64,000 nucleotides of DNA. It comes from Sphingobacterium allocomposti (GTDB lineage Bacteria; Bacteroidota; Bacteroidia; Sphingobacteriales; Sphingobacteriaceae). A model generated the notes under the pieces. That model made no database searches. It had not been told where the DNA came from and saw only the letters and a program-made list of their open reading frames with translations. Of this stretch, positions 1-9,560 are shown one piece after another. The stretch's first letter is position 1. Every line of letters starts with the position of its first letter. Location of the stretch: positions 1-64,000 of the forward strand of contig NZ_VNHX01000020.1 of the NCBI RefSeq assembly GCF_008124885.1, in the 5' to 3' direction. The position numbers and the translations under genes were made by a program.

Positions 1-170
1 ATGGTCGAAAAAACTCCTGAAACAACTTTCTCCGGACCAAACGACGAACCTAAATACAATAATCCGCTTATTTTATGACCAGTCATGGATAAATTGCCCA
101 TATCAACCGCTGGCGGCCTAGGCTAATCTCCTAAAACCATTACAGACCACAAGCCCATAATAAAACTAAA
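1..170. other. Left edge, no supported gene
   Basis: A 25-codon frame opens with ATG at base 1 and stops with TGA at 76-78. It could be the tail of a plus-strand gene cut by the window edge, but I recognise no family in it. The remainder up to the terminator at 171 shows nothing I can support. Confidence 0.3.
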
Positions 171-195
171 GAAGGCGCCCTTTTTAGACGCCTTC
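171..195 (-). terminator. Rho-independent terminator of the first phosphoesterase cluster
   Basis: GAAGGCG at 171-177 pairs with CGCCTTC at 189-195 across an 11-nt loop. Read on the minus strand, the stem is followed by a T-rich tail (TTTAGTTTTATT). It lies 24 bp beyond the stop of the minus-strand phosphoesterase gene. Confidence 0.7.
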
Positions 196-218
196 ATCTA
201 TATCCATGAAACAGGGTA

Positions 219-1448
219 TTATCCCCTTAGTTGCCGGGGTTTCAATAGTACCCTGCCCACCGTTTCCTTTGTTTCCAGTATCAGCTGCGCTTCCAGCCCC
301 TCCTGGTTGGCCTCCACCTTAACGATCGTACGTTGACCTTCCTTCGGGCCGCCGCCAATCATGATAGGATACGGATGATCTTCTTGGGCCTCGTGCACGC
401 CGTAGCGATGCGTGTGCCCACTGATCACCAGGTCTACATGACCATTGGCCAAAACCGGTCCAAAGACCTTCCGGCAATGCATCGTGCCGTGCCAGTCGCC
501 CGAGTGATACGGCGGGATATGCATGAGCACCACCCGATAGCGCGCCTTTTTAGCCTCGGCCGATTCAAGCACCGTTTTTAACCAAGCCGCCTGCTTCTCC
601 CTAAATTCGTCAAATTTAGCCATACCGTGGTATGCCTCGGCATCATCGGCTTTATCTTCTCCGGTGTCGAGTGCCACGAAGAACACGGGCCCACGCGTAA
701 AGGCAAAGTACGCCCTGTCGTCAATATTCTCGAAATATTGTCCAAGCGCGTATGCGAAGTCGCCCCTGGTTTCGTGATTGCCGCGCATTAACATAAACGG
801 CTTGTTAGACGCAAAAAGTGCAGTGCAGGGCTTAATCAGGTGGTCAATCAATTGCTGTTCTCCCGTTTGGTAATCAAATGTATCGCCATTCAGAAGCACC
901 TCCTGATAATCCTTACTACCATATAAGCCTTCGAGTACCGCAAACGAGTGAGGGCGGTCGTGCACATCGTTCATCACCAGCAAAGCCGCCGTCTTGCTAT
1001 CCGGATCTACCGTCCGGAAGCTGAACGTTTCACTTGTAACGGTGGGTCCGAACGTTTTTGAATACGCCTTAAACTCAACAATTTCCTTACTGACCACACG
1101 ATAGGCGTATGATTGTCCGGGTTTAAGACCGGACAGCCTGATTTTATTTATTCTGTTGTTAGCCAGCACGAGCCCGTCCTTCACCGTGTGCTGGACCTTA
1201 ACGTCCTGAGGCGCGTCTGCCGGCCAGTACTCTACATGGCTGAAAGCGGGCTTATCCGTCATCCAGCATACAGTGACCCCATCCGTTGCAAGATGCTGCA
1301 AGTAGGGCGGAGTCAGCAACGAAAAAGCGCCGTCGTCCGGCAGGTCATGTCCCACCATTTCCATCGCTGTACCCGCTTTTGGCAGGGCGGCCGCCACCGA
1401 GCCAACGGTCAGTGCCTTTAAAAAGTGTCTTCTCTTAAAAAATGTCAT
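219..1448 (-). CDS. Exported purple-acid-phosphatase-like metallophosphoesterase
   Basis: This 409-residue protein should hydrolyse phosphate esters outside the cytoplasm; its substrate is not visible from sequence. The N-terminus (RRHFLKALTVG) resembles a Tat signal. Residues about 45-145 form a fibronectin-III-like domain as in purple acid phosphatases (PPYLQHLATDGVTVCW). The calcineurin-type catalytic domain follows, with D161-x-H163, GDTFD at 188-192, GNHE at 223-226, an MHIPPYH motif and a final SGHTHRYG. All metal-binding blocks are present, so it is probably active. It is the last gene of a minus-strand cluster, 19 bp after a SusD gene, which suggests that it processes a phosphorylated ligand for the SusC/D transporter. 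The equivalent gene of the second cluster (16598-17692) is a different metallophosphoesterase subfamily. Confidence 0.88.
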   Translation of the reverse strand: MTFFKRRHFLKALTVGSVAAALPKAGTAMEMVGHDLPDDGAFSLLTPPYLQHLATDGVTVCWMTDKPAFSHVEYWPADAPQDVKVQHTVKDGLVLANNRINKIRLSGLKPGQSYAYRVVSKEIVEFKAYSKTFGPTVTSETFSFRTVDPDSKTAALLVMNDVHDRPHSFAVLEGLYGSKDYQEVLLNGDTFDYQTGEQQLIDHLIKPCTALFASNKPFMLMRGNHETRGDFAYALGQYFENIDDRAYFAFTRGPVFFVALDTGEDKADDAEAYHGMAKFDEFREKQAAWLKTVLESAEAKKARYRVVLMHIPPYHSGDWHGTMHCRKVFGPVLANGHVDLVISGHTHRYGVHEAQEDHPYPIMIGGGPKEGQRTIVKVEANQEGLEAQLILETKETVGRVLLKPRQLRG

Positions 1449-1467
1449 CGCGTTTCTGGTTAGATTA

Positions 1468-3273
1468 TCAATACCCGGGATTCTGGTCTAATTTCGCATT
1501 TTTATTCATTTCATCCCTGAATATCGGGAAGAAATACGATTTATCGTTCCATGACCGGTCATCAAACTTCACGTGGGTCACCACCGGCGTTGTGGCCGTT
1601 GTATTATTTGCGGTCAGTGGATACACTACCCTTGCCTGATAGGCCGGGCTATACGCTTCGGGGCCTATCATCCACCTCCGTACATCAAAGTAGCGGTGCT
1701 CTTCGAACGCCAGTTCCAGACGGCGCTCATTTCTATATAACTTCTTTAGGGCCTCGCCTGTGGCTGCTGTTGCAGGCAGGCCGGCACGCCGGCGCACGGC
1801 GTTGATATACGTTCTGGCTTCAGCCTCCTCGCCGAGTTCTATGCACGCCTCGGCGTAGTTCAGGAGTATTTCCGTATAGCGGAAAAACCGCCATGTAACC
1901 GACTGCCGGATGTATTGCACATTCACGCTGGGGTCGACATACTTTCTACAATAATAGCCCGTATAGGAACCGTTCCAGTTTTCGATAGGGCCATTTCTGG
2001 TATCTATACCATACGTTTCATACATCCTGCCAGCAGCCGCATCCCAGCGTTGATAGGTGCCTGTTTGGATCCTATTGTCCGGATCGAGGCCCTGCGCGTC
2101 GGCCGGCCGCTGCCTCCACGATGCGCCGTTGTAAAATACGGTTGCATAGAAACGCGGTTCGCGGTTTGCATAAGGATCTTTCGCATGTGCCGGATTATTC
2201 CAGTCGAACGGTGTTCCATCGGCCATCTGGAAGGCGTCGACAAAATTGGCGACCGGTGCATTCACTCCCCAACCGTAATAACCATTTGGCGAAGAGTATA
2301 GGCCCCACCGTTGCCCCATTACCTGCGTAAAATACTTGACCATGATATCCTCCGAAGTGTTGTTCGTCAGGAAAATCTCGGTGATGTTCTGCGCTACCGA
2401 ATCACCTGCAGCAGGCTCCGCCTTATGCAAAGCGTACAGGCCAAGATCGATGACCGCTTTCGCAGCCTCCTTAGCCTTACGCCAACGTTCCTCCTGCGCA
2501 ATATCGGTATAGCCTAACAGCTCAGGCTTTTTAAAGGCCGATATAACAGGATTTGGCGTATGCAGATCACTGGCCGCATACAACAACACACGAGACTTCA
2601 AAGCCAATGCAGCCCCCTTGGTTACGCGTCCTATATTGCTGCCGGAATGAACCTCCGGAAGCAGCGCAGCTGCTTTATCACACTCCGAGACGATGAAATC
2701 TATACATTCTTCGTAGGAGTTTCTTGGCACAGCAAATTCGCTGTCTAAGCCATAGGCCTCCGTTACCAGCGGCACGCCGCCGTACAGAGCCAGCAGATAG
2801 TGGTAGTTAAAGGCGCGTAAGAAATGCGCTTCGCCCGTCATCCGCTCCTCATCGGTCTTGCCATCGACGACAGTTCCTGTAAATGGCACCTCTCCCACCT
2901 TGCTAAAGAACACATTACAGTAGCGGATCGACTTATAAAGCTCGTTCCACACCAGATTACGCTGATAGCCCCATGCGTACAGGTTGTCCTGCGTAGACTG
3001 GCTGTTGTTATGTAAGTTCGACGCACTGTTACCTCTGTAATGTCCTTCGTCGACAATATTGGCCGTACCCCGTCCATCCGTAAGCGGTTCGTAAAGCCTG
3101 AAATAAATCTGGTTCAGAAAGGTCTCTACCAGGGCCGGGTCGGACCATACCGCATCGTCGGTAAATTTTTCCTGCGATTGCGTATCCAAAAAATCCTGCT
3201 TACAGCCGTTCATTCCGATCACCATAAACAAAGATAGCGTCGCTATTACTATCCAATTTCTCATCACTTTCAA
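1468..3273 (-). CDS. SusD/RagB-family nutrient-binding outer-membrane lipoprotein
   Basis: This is the surface-exposed ligand-binding lid of a SusC/SusD uptake complex. The 601-residue product starts with a lipoprotein signal ending in GMNGC (Cys24), then shows the usual SusD layout: an N-terminal TPR-like region (LDTQSQEKFTDDAVW, later FLRAFNYHYLLALYGGVPLV) and a C-terminal RagB/SusD domain with AEACIELGE, the INAVRRRAG block and the ELAFEEHRYFDVRRW signature, ending LDQNPGY. Length is normal to slightly long. It follows its SusC partner by 37 bp, so the two are cotranscribed. The ligand is unknown; the phosphoesterase behind it makes an organophosphate plausible, but that is inference. Confidence 0.93.
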   Translation of the reverse strand: MKVMRNWIVIATLSLFMVIGMNGCKQDFLDTQSQEKFTDDAVWSDPALVETFLNQIYFRLYEPLTDGRGTANIVDEGHYRGNSASNLHNNSQSTQDNLYAWGYQRNLVWNELYKSIRYCNVFFSKVGEVPFTGTVVDGKTDEERMTGEAHFLRAFNYHYLLALYGGVPLVTEAYGLDSEFAVPRNSYEECIDFIVSECDKAAALLPEVHSGSNIGRVTKGAALALKSRVLLYAASDLHTPNPVISAFKKPELLGYTDIAQEERWRKAKEAAKAVIDLGLYALHKAEPAAGDSVAQNITEIFLTNNTSEDIMVKYFTQVMGQRWGLYSSPNGYYGWGVNAPVANFVDAFQMADGTPFDWNNPAHAKDPYANREPRFYATVFYNGASWRQRPADAQGLDPDNRIQTGTYQRWDAAAGRMYETYGIDTRNGPIENWNGSYTGYYCRKYVDPSVNVQYIRQSVTWRFFRYTEILLNYAEACIELGEEAEARTYINAVRRRAGLPATAATGEALKKLYRNERRLELAFEEHRYFDVRRWMIGPEAYSPAYQARVVYPLTANNTTATTPVVTHVKFDDRSWNDKSYFFPIFRDEMNKNAKLDQNPGY

Positions 3274-3310
3274 AATATCTAATTAAAAATTTCGTAACTA
3301 CAGTTGACTG

Positions 3311-6300
3311 CTAGAAGCTGACCGACAGCCCCATGTTGAACACTTTATTGGCCGGATATGCGGTGTTTGATGTACTCTCCGGATCCACATCCCTGATGCC
3401 TGTGAACGTGAGCAGGTTGAGGCCCGATACATACAGCTGTACGTCCGAAGCATACAGCTTTGCGCTGACAGATTTCGGCAGGGTGTAGCCTAAACGTACC
3501 GATTTGAGCCGGAGGTAATCCGTAGATTGCAGCCAATATGTATTTTGGTTACTCCTCCAGTATTCGTTGTATCGGTTCCAGGTACGGGGCTTGTCTGCAT
3601 CAGGATTCTCCGGTGTCCATCGTCCTTCCGCATCACGGGCAAGGTAATTGCCTATCTGTCCCTGCATTTCGAAATAGTCGTTACGGATAGCTCCCAATGC
3701 CCATTGGAAAAAGATCGACGCAGAAAACCCTTTGTAGGCCAAATCGGTGTTAAATCCGCCAATATGTGTTGGAAGCGATGTTTTGTCGATCCGGATACGG
3801 TCCAGCCCATCGATTACACCATCGCCATTCACATCTTCAAAAATAATGTCGCCCGGCCGTGCACCTGTCCAGTGCGGGTAGGCGTCCACAGCGGCTTCAT
3901 CACGGAAGATGCCTATAGCCTTGTAGTACAGGCCGGTGTTCATCGGGCGCCCTGTCGATTGCTGATATTCAGGTACGCCGGGCGTCTCATCCCAAAACTT
4001 GATCTTATTTTTATTGAGCGATACATTGGCAGACAGCGTGTAGAAGAAGTCGCCTTTCTTTCCGCTATAGGCCAGCTGAAACTCCGCACCCGTATTGATA
4101 ACTTCGCCGATATTTTCGTCCGGAAGCGTCATACCAGTAGATCCCGGAACGGAAGCATTACGGCGCCACAGGATATCGGTCCGGTGGTTGTGAAAATACT
4201 CCGCCGACAGGCTTAGCTTACTATCTAACAACTGCATATCGACCCCTAAATTTGTTTGCTTTGCGACCTCCCACGTCACCGCCGGGTTGGCAATACTGGA
4301 CTCGGCAAGTATCTTGGCCAGCTCCGTTTCATTGAATATGTAAATATCAGTCACAGCGGTTCCGTACGCGTAGCTTGGGAGGAACTGGTATGGGCTTATC
4401 CTGTCATTTCCCGTTTTTCCCCAGGATGCCCTGAATTTCAGTTCGTTTACGACGGGCTTTACCGGTTGCCAAAAAGGCTCTTCGGATACGCGCCACGCGC
4501 CGGAAACACCTGGGAAGAAACCAAAGCGGCTATCTTGCGGGAATATATACGAGCCGTCGTAGCGCCATACGAAATCAAGCAGGTACCTGTCCTTCGCATT
4601 ATAGTTCACCCGTCCAAAGTAATTGAGACGGGCCTCCTGGCTGGCCACCCCGCCGTTGTCTTTTTCCAGATCACCACCTGCGAAAAGCTGGTCGATGGCG
4701 GTGGATACATAATGTTTACGAAAAGCGAAAAAGTTCATATTATCGCCCTCGATGCGCTCCACCCCGGCCATCACATCAAACTTATGGCCATCGAACTGAA
4801 ACCGATATTTACCGAGCGCGTTCAATGTTACCAGCCTAGAGTCGCGCATATCCTGACGCAATTCGGCATTCGAATAGCCACGCTGCACACGGTCCAGCAG
4901 CGGTTGTCCGGCGTCATTGAGAGAAGTGCGGTCCCACGCGTAGAGATACCACGGCGTCTTCCACAGCTTGTCGTTCTCTATGTTATTGTCCATCGCTGCT
5001 GTCAGACTTAGCGAGAGGCCGTCCACCCAAGGGGCCCGCAGGTCCAGGATTCCCCGGGTTTCGAATACCGTCGCCTTATTCCGGTCGTAGCCTGTCTGGT
5101 TGGTCGTGATGACCACCGGGTTTCCACTGTCGCCGTTATCAGCAGCTTCGCCCGTCGGCCAGAAGTCCGGCATATTGGGCTTAGATGCGCGTAGACGGTT
5201 CCATATCGATGATGCCGATTCCGTTGGATAGTTCCTGTTTACTTCGCGGACCGCTACATTGACACCATACGAGATATAGGGTGATATCGTCCCATCCAAG
5301 TTCAGCCGCAGGTTGTGCTGCTTATAAGAGGTGGCGCTGTTTTTATACACAGCGTCCTGATAACGTGTACCCGCCGACAGGTAGTAGCGCAGACTCTCCT
5401 GCCCTCCCGAGATGTTTACATCTGCCGTACGCTGTGTAGACCAGTTTTTCAAAGTAGATTTGTACCAGTCCGTATTCGGAAAATGCAGCGGATCTGAGCC
5501 ATCGCGGTACTTCTGTATATCCTCTTCCGAATACATGGGGCTCGCTCCCTCGTAGAGCAGCACTTCGTTGAGAAGTTGTGCATAGGTTGCTGCATCCGCC
5601 GCCTCCGGCACTACTGTCGGTGCCGCAAGTCCTTCATTGTAATTAAATTGGATCTTGGGCTTGCCGGACGTTCCCTTCTTGGTGGTTACCAAGATAACCC
5701 CGTTTGCAGCCCTCGCGCCGTAAATAGCTGCCGACGCATCTTTCAGCACGGTGATGTTTTCGATATCCTGTGGGTTTAGACGTTCCCATTCCCGATTGGG
5801 CACTCCATCGACCACAACCAAGGGCGAATTATTGCCCAACGTGTTACTTCCGCGGATGGAAATATTCGAGCTGCTGCCCGGCTCGCCCGACGGTGTCAAA
5901 GCTACCAGTCCCGGGATGCGCCCTGCAATCGCGTCAGACGGGTTTATTGCCGGAGCTGCGACAACCTTTTGGCTTTCCAGCGTGCTGACAGACCCCGTCA
6001 GCAGTGCGCGTTGTTGCGTGCCGTAGCCCACCACCACCACCTGATCCAGCTCACTTCCTTCGAGCGACAGCGTGATGTCCATCGTTAAAGTTCTTCCTTC
6101 TTCCACCACGATGCTCTTACGCTGCGTGCCGTAGGAGATATACGAGATTTCGAGCGTATAGTTGCCGGGCGGGACACTCATCGAGAACTTACCGTCCACA
6201 TCTGTTCCGGTGTTCTGGTTGGTCTCGACAACTTTCAGCGTTGCGCCTATCAGCACTTCCCCGCTAACGTCTTTGACCTGCCCGACGATACGTCCGGGCC

Positions 6301-6661
6301 GCTGTTTCTTCTTCAGCACGATGAAACTGGACTTTTCCTCAAAGGTAACCTCCGTGCCCTTAAATGCATCCTGTAAGATCTGCCCCACAGGGCCTGCATC
6401 TCCTTTATGGACAAGCTTCGCAGGAATACCGGCCAGGTTCAATGCCTCCCGATCGTAGACAAACCTGATTTTTTGGCTTTCCAGATCCCTTATGATCTCT
6501 GATGCATTTCGAACTTCCCTGGCAATCCGGACACGTTTTTCGAGAAACTGGGCATTCGAAGTCTTTGCATAGAGCGAGCCGAACACCGCCGTAGTCATAC
6601 AAAACACAATCGTAGATAATCTCATGACTTTCCTAAGATTCGTTGATATTTTTAACGTCAT
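3311..6661 (-). CDS. SusC/RagA TonB-dependent transporter with STN signalling domain
   Basis: A TonB-dependent outer-membrane channel of 1116 residues. A signal peptide covers about residues 14-35. An STN domain (about 40-115, secretin/TonB short N-terminus) follows, then a carboxypeptidase-regulatory-like beta domain (about 123-205, GRIVGQVKDVSGEVLIGATL) and the plug (VVVVGYGTQQRALLTGSV from about 208, VVVDGVPNREWERLNPQDIE, AAIYGARAANGVILVTTKKG). The remainder is the beta-barrel ending in NMGLSVSF. The STN domain is the known contact for FecR anti-sigma factors, and such a gene (6967-7968) lies just upstream. The pair would sense its own ligand and switch on the cluster. Confidence 0.94.
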   Translation of the reverse strand: MTLKISTNLRKVMRLSTIVFCMTTAVFGSLYAKTSNAQFLEKRVRIAREVRNASEIIRDLESQKIRFVYDREALNLAGIPAKLVHKGDAGPVGQILQDAFKGTEVTFEEKSSFIVLKKKQRPGRIVGQVKDVSGEVLIGATLKVVETNQNTGTDVDGKFSMSVPPGNYTLEISYISYGTQRKSIVVEEGRTLTMDITLSLEGSELDQVVVVGYGTQQRALLTGSVSTLESQKVVAAPAINPSDAIAGRIPGLVALTPSGEPGSSSNISIRGSNTLGNNSPLVVVDGVPNREWERLNPQDIENITVLKDASAAIYGARAANGVILVTTKKGTSGKPKIQFNYNEGLAAPTVVPEAADAATYAQLLNEVLLYEGASPMYSEEDIQKYRDGSDPLHFPNTDWYKSTLKNWSTQRTADVNISGGQESLRYYLSAGTRYQDAVYKNSATSYKQHNLRLNLDGTISPYISYGVNVAVREVNRNYPTESASSIWNRLRASKPNMPDFWPTGEAADNGDSGNPVVITTNQTGYDRNKATVFETRGILDLRAPWVDGLSLSLTAAMDNNIENDKLWKTPWYLYAWDRTSLNDAGQPLLDRVQRGYSNAELRQDMRDSRLVTLNALGKYRFQFDGHKFDVMAGVERIEGDNMNFFAFRKHYVSTAIDQLFAGGDLEKDNGGVASQEARLNYFGRVNYNAKDRYLLDFVWRYDGSYIFPQDSRFGFFPGVSGAWRVSEEPFWQPVKPVVNELKFRASWGKTGNDRISPYQFLPSYAYGTAVTDIYIFNETELAKILAESSIANPAVTWEVAKQTNLGVDMQLLDSKLSLSAEYFHNHRTDILWRRNASVPGSTGMTLPDENIGEVINTGAEFQLAYSGKKGDFFYTLSANVSLNKNKIKFWDETPGVPEYQQSTGRPMNTGLYYKAIGIFRDEAAVDAYPHWTGARPGDIIFEDVNGDGVIDGLDRIRIDKTSLPTHIGGFNTDLAYKGFSASIFFQWALGAIRNDYFEMQGQIGNYLARDAEGRWTPENPDADKPRTWNRYNEYWRSNQNTYWLQSTDYLRLKSVRLGYTLPKSVSAKLYASDVQLYVSGLNLLTFTGIRDVDPESTSNTAYPANKVFNMGLSVSF

Positions 6662-6966
6662 TATTATATTCTATAACCTGATTCCAATCCGGCAAACAAG
6701 CGTATATTTCCTCTACCAAAAAGTTGCTGACGGCAGAGGAGAGATCGATAAATCGCTTTTATATGCAGCGCAATTATATTGCAACTAAAAGGCAATTTGT
6801 CTAAGTTTGTGGTTGGAATCAGTAATTGTTTCACTACAAATTACTTTATACATGCTGGAAACACGCTTCCAACGTTTTCCAGCTACCTCATTCCTGCCGG
6901 TAGCGCATCGCAACTGCCTACCGGCTTCTTATTATTGATTCCCGGGCACGTATGCCGCCCACTTGT
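6662..6966 (-). promoter_or_regulatory. FecR-SusC intercistronic region with two hairpins
   Basis: No gene fits here. Two inverted repeats stand out: GCTGGAAA at 6854-6861 with TTTCCAGC at 6876-6883, and GCCGGTAG at 6896-6903 with CTACCGGC at 6918-6925. Neither has a U-tract in the direction of transcription (minus). They may stabilise or separate the FecR and SusC transcripts. The second cluster also has a hairpin between FecR and SusC (11381-11404). I found no clear TAnnTTTG element on the minus strand just before SusC. Confidence 0.4.
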
Positions 6967-7968
6967 CTAAAACATGATCACCTGCCCTCCTTCCTTTCTA
7001 ATCCGGTTATTGTTCACTGCACTTACGGCCTCGACGATGTCGTCGAAAGGCACCTTCCGGTCTATCACCAGCGTATAGCGCTGTTTCTCGATCGCCTTAT
7101 TTCCGGCAGCCAGCGTTACGCCATAGCTATTTTTCAGCACCAATGCGAGTTCCACAAACGATGCCTGATCCAGGAAGGTGACTCCCTCCCTCCACGAGCT
7201 ACTTTGCTCCTGCTCCGTCTTGCCGCGATCAAGCCGATGATTTTCCTTACCGATCTTGATGAATTCTCCGGCGCCCAAAATGTGTACTTGATTTCCGTGC
7301 TGTACAGACACCTGCACCTTTCCGCTCGAAACCGATATCTGTTCGTACGGCAGTTCGTTATACGCTTTCACCGTAAAGCTGGTCCCCAGCACCTTGGTGG
7401 TAGCGAAACCCGAGTTCACCACAAAGGGCTTTAGCGTGTCCCGCTTCACATCGAAGTGTACCTCGCCATAGTCGAGGTGAATTTTCCGTTCGGCCGACTT
7501 ATGGAAGGCCTTCTCAAACCGCACCTTCGTACCGCCGTTCAGCCACAGCACGGTACTGTCTGCCAGCGTGAGCTGCTTGACCTGCCCCTGCCCCGCCTCG
7601 ACCACAACCTCCTCGACAACCTGCTGCCGGCTGTCGCCCGGATTCAGTATATTCCACTGACGGGCTAGGTAGAAGGCAAAAAAGACGCCTGCCAGCACCG
7701 CGGCGACCCCCGCTAGCCGGACAAGCTGCCGCCGCCACCGGCGATCGTTGGCGGCCTCCTGCCGATCCTCTGCAGACTGGGTAGAATCTATTGCACGAAG
7801 AATCTGTTGATGAATGCTGTTTCTGATTTTTTTCTGTTGCTGGGCATCCCAATTGGGGAGCGCATCCCCAAATTCCTGGTACCATTTATTTATCAACCTG
7901 ACCTCATGGTCAGTGGCATTGCCCGCGCGGTATTTGCGCAATAATTTCTGAAATTCCTTACTAGTCAC
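6967..7968 (-). CDS. FecR-family anti-sigma factor
   Basis: This 333-residue single-pass membrane protein would hold the neighbouring ECF sigma factor inactive until the SusC STN domain reports ligand. The cytoplasmic part covers residues 1-82, one membrane helix lies at about 83-103 (LAGVAAVLAGVFFAFYLA), the periplasmic FecR domain spans about 118-225 (VEAGQGQVKQLTLADSTVLW) and a DUF4974-like C-terminal domain (SFVELALVLKNSYGVTL to the end) probably contacts the STN domain. It starts 57 bp after the sigma gene and is in the same orientation, the standard arrangement for Bacteroidota cell-surface signalling. Confidence 0.92.
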   Translation of the reverse strand: MTSKEFQKLLRKYRAGNATDHEVRLINKWYQEFGDALPNWDAQQQKKIRNSIHQQILRAIDSTQSAEDRQEAANDRRWRRQLVRLAGVAAVLAGVFFAFYLARQWNILNPGDSRQQVVEEVVVEAGQGQVKQLTLADSTVLWLNGGTKVRFEKAFHKSAERKIHLDYGEVHFDVKRDTLKPFVVNSGFATTKVLGTSFTVKAYNELPYEQISVSSGKVQVSVQHGNQVHILGAGEFIKIGKENHRLDRGKTEQEQSSSWREGVTFLDQASFVELALVLKNSYGVTLAAGNKAIEKQRYTLVIDRKVPFDDIVEAVSAVNNNRIRKEGGQVIMF

Positions 7969-8024
7969 TTATGCTTCTTTTACCCAAAGACTAAAAAAAG
8001 CCGTGAAACTACTTCAATAAAAGG

Positions 8025-8636
8025 TTAATTGTATGTTAACATTTCATTAAGGGCATACAGGAACAAAATCACATATTGGGGGTGGTGATTTTCGAATCGC
8101 CGTGGAAGGTTCTCTTTCAGTCGTCGTCTGGCTTCGGTAAGCAGATTGTTTACGGTCTGGTCGGCAAGATTCAATGATTGGGCTATCATAGGTATACTCT
8201 GGTTATCGAGCCTAAGCAGGAAAGTTTCCCGCATGTTCTTCGGCATTTTAGCCAGCTCCTCTTCCAGAATCCCTTCAGTTTCCTCGTAGGAGAGCCCTAA
8301 TTCCGACCGGTCAACCACCGATTCCATGATGAGGAAAGCTCGCTCCAGGGCACTTTTCAGTACGTTTTCCGATTGAAAATAATCCATTATCCGATTTTTC
8401 AGCACCGCATGTAGGTATGCGGGGACTGTTCCCGTAATGGTTATTGAGTGCCGGCCCTCCCAAAGCTTTACGAAGACATCCTGTACCATGTCTTTCGCTA
8501 CATCCTCGTCTTCTACCCGCCGCCATGCCTGTGCGTACAAGTTACGCCAGGTCGACAGGTATATACGATCGAAGGCTTTCCGATTGCTTTGTGTCCTGAC
8601 CTCTACCCACCAGCTATTTATTTGCGCCTGATCCAT
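8025..8636 (-). CDS. ECF RNA polymerase sigma factor, FecI type
   Basis: The 203-residue product has the two domains of sigma-70 ECF factors. Region 2 is at about 20-90 (VAKDMVQDVFVKLWEGR) and region 4 at about 130-180 (MPKNMRETFLLRLDNQSIPM, then AQSLNLADQTVNNLLTEA). It is the first gene of the leftward cluster and should direct transcription of the SusC/SusD/phosphoesterase genes when FecR releases it. A good housekeeping promoter precedes it (8654-8681), so basal expression probably comes from the primary sigma factor. The ATG at 8636 leaves a normal short N-terminal extension. Confidence 0.92.
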   Translation of the reverse strand: MDQAQINSWWVEVRTQSNRKAFDRIYLSTWRNLYAQAWRRVEDEDVAKDMVQDVFVKLWEGRHSITITGTVPAYLHAVLKNRIMDYFQSENVLKSALERAFLIMESVVDRSELGLSYEETEGILEEELAKMPKNMRETFLLRLDNQSIPMIAQSLNLADQTVNNLLTEARRRLKENLPRRFENHHPQYVILFLYALNEMLTYN

Positions 8637-8653
8637 GATCTTTAAATACCATT

Positions 8654-8681
8654 CAAATTTAGAGGTATAATGTTAACACAA
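8654..8681 (-). promoter_or_regulatory. Bacteroidota-type promoter of the first sigma gene
   Basis: On the minus strand a -7 element TAAATTTG (8661-8654) lies 17 bp from an upstream TTG (8681-8679), matching the Bacteroidota pattern of a TTTG-like -33 and TAnnTTTG -7. The predicted start of transcription falls about 10 bp before the ATG at 8636. Confidence 0.6.
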
Positions 8682-8739
8682 TATTAAATCATCCAGAAGA
8701 AGGTCCGCGCTTTGGGGATACAGAGAACGGATGTTCGAA

Positions 8740-9244
8740 GGGAGAAGTGAGAAATCAGAAGTGAGAAGTTAGATATTAGAAATGAGATTTGAGTAGTGAG
8801 TATTGAGTAGCGTAGGCTCACTCATCTAACTTCACCTCACGACTTTACAAATCCACGACTTTACGGCTTATAGCCATTCGCCATTTGCCATTAGCCTTCT
8901 GCCATCCGCCATTCCCTACTAACCTCTCTCTTTACGACTTTACAAATCCACGACTTTACGGCTATTATTAGGAGTTAGAGTAGTTAGATGGGTTAGAATG
9001 GTTAGATGACGCTCGTTGCTATCAAAAACCACTTCACGATTTATAGCCGTCCGCCACTAGCCATCTGCCATTCGCTATCTGCCTCTCGCTTTACGACTTT
9101 ACAAATCAACGAATTTACGGCTTATAGCCATCTGCTATCTGCCATCTGCCATCCGCCATCCGCCATTAGCCTCTCCCTTTACGACTTCACAAATCAACGA
9201 CTTCACAAATCAACGACTTCACAAATCAACGACTTTACAAAACA
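8740..9244. repeat. Low-complexity word-repeat block between the two clusters
   Basis: This stretch is built from three recurring word families: AGAAGTGAGAAATCAGAAG-like words (about 8743-8800), GCCATCTGCCATCCGCCATT-like words (about 8871-8920 and 9040-9175), and CGACTTTACAAATCMACG-like words. At 9181-9260 the last family forms five tandem 16-bp units beginning ACGACTT. A 107-bp segment (8942-9048) recurs without change at 17999-18105. The same word families return at 17861-18177 and 46460-47065. I see no gene; frames that cross this block are only readings of the repeats. Confidence 0.8.
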
Positions 9245-9425
9245 ACGACTTTACACCTAACCCCTATTCCAAGGCAGCCCTGTGCGTGGGGAAAGGACCG
9301 GCATCGGTTCGACTGTGTCAGCGGGCCGCCATAATAGCCGTTAAGAACCGTTCCTTGTCTGAGCGAAGTGAGTTTGGAACGGTTTAGGCTAGGATAAGGC
9401 ACGGTAGCATCAAGAACCTCGGCCG
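9245..9425. repeat. 181-bp dispersed repeat, copy A
   Basis: This 181-bp unit matches 18178-18358 with eight substitutions and no gap (about 96 percent identity by eye), and its left half matches 46736-46830. It contains a 9-bp inverted repeat (AACCGTTCC 9346-9354, GGAACGGTT 9376-9384) around a 21-nt loop, so it can fold as a hairpin. It contains no supported reading frame. It lies directly before the promoter of the second cluster. Confidence 0.85.
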
Positions 9426-9471
9426 TATCCTGACGACCTATAAACTTAACGATACGTTAATATTGAAGCAC

Positions 9472-9479
9472 TAACTTTG
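9472..9479 (+). promoter_or_regulatory. -7 promoter element (TAACTTTG) of the second sigma gene
   Basis: TAACTTTG fits the Bacteroidota -7 consensus exactly; I see no convincing -33 partner. Transcription would begin near 9486, which rules out the in-frame TTG at 9477 as start codon and leaves ATG 9516 or ATG 9561. Confidence 0.5.
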
Positions 9480-9560
9480 GTAGATATAAACAGTTATCGG
9501 CATGAAGAAAAACGGATGCATAACCGATCACATATTGACAAAAAGAAGGTGGAGGAATTA

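Noticed and set aside
9181-9260. Short tandem repeat resembling a mini CRISPR array
   Set aside because: The 16-bp units are directly joined without unique spacers, and no cas genes are near.
9006-9260. Plus-strand 84-codon frame in the repeat block
   Set aside because: It is a reading of the word repeats, so its composition reflects the repeats and not a protein.
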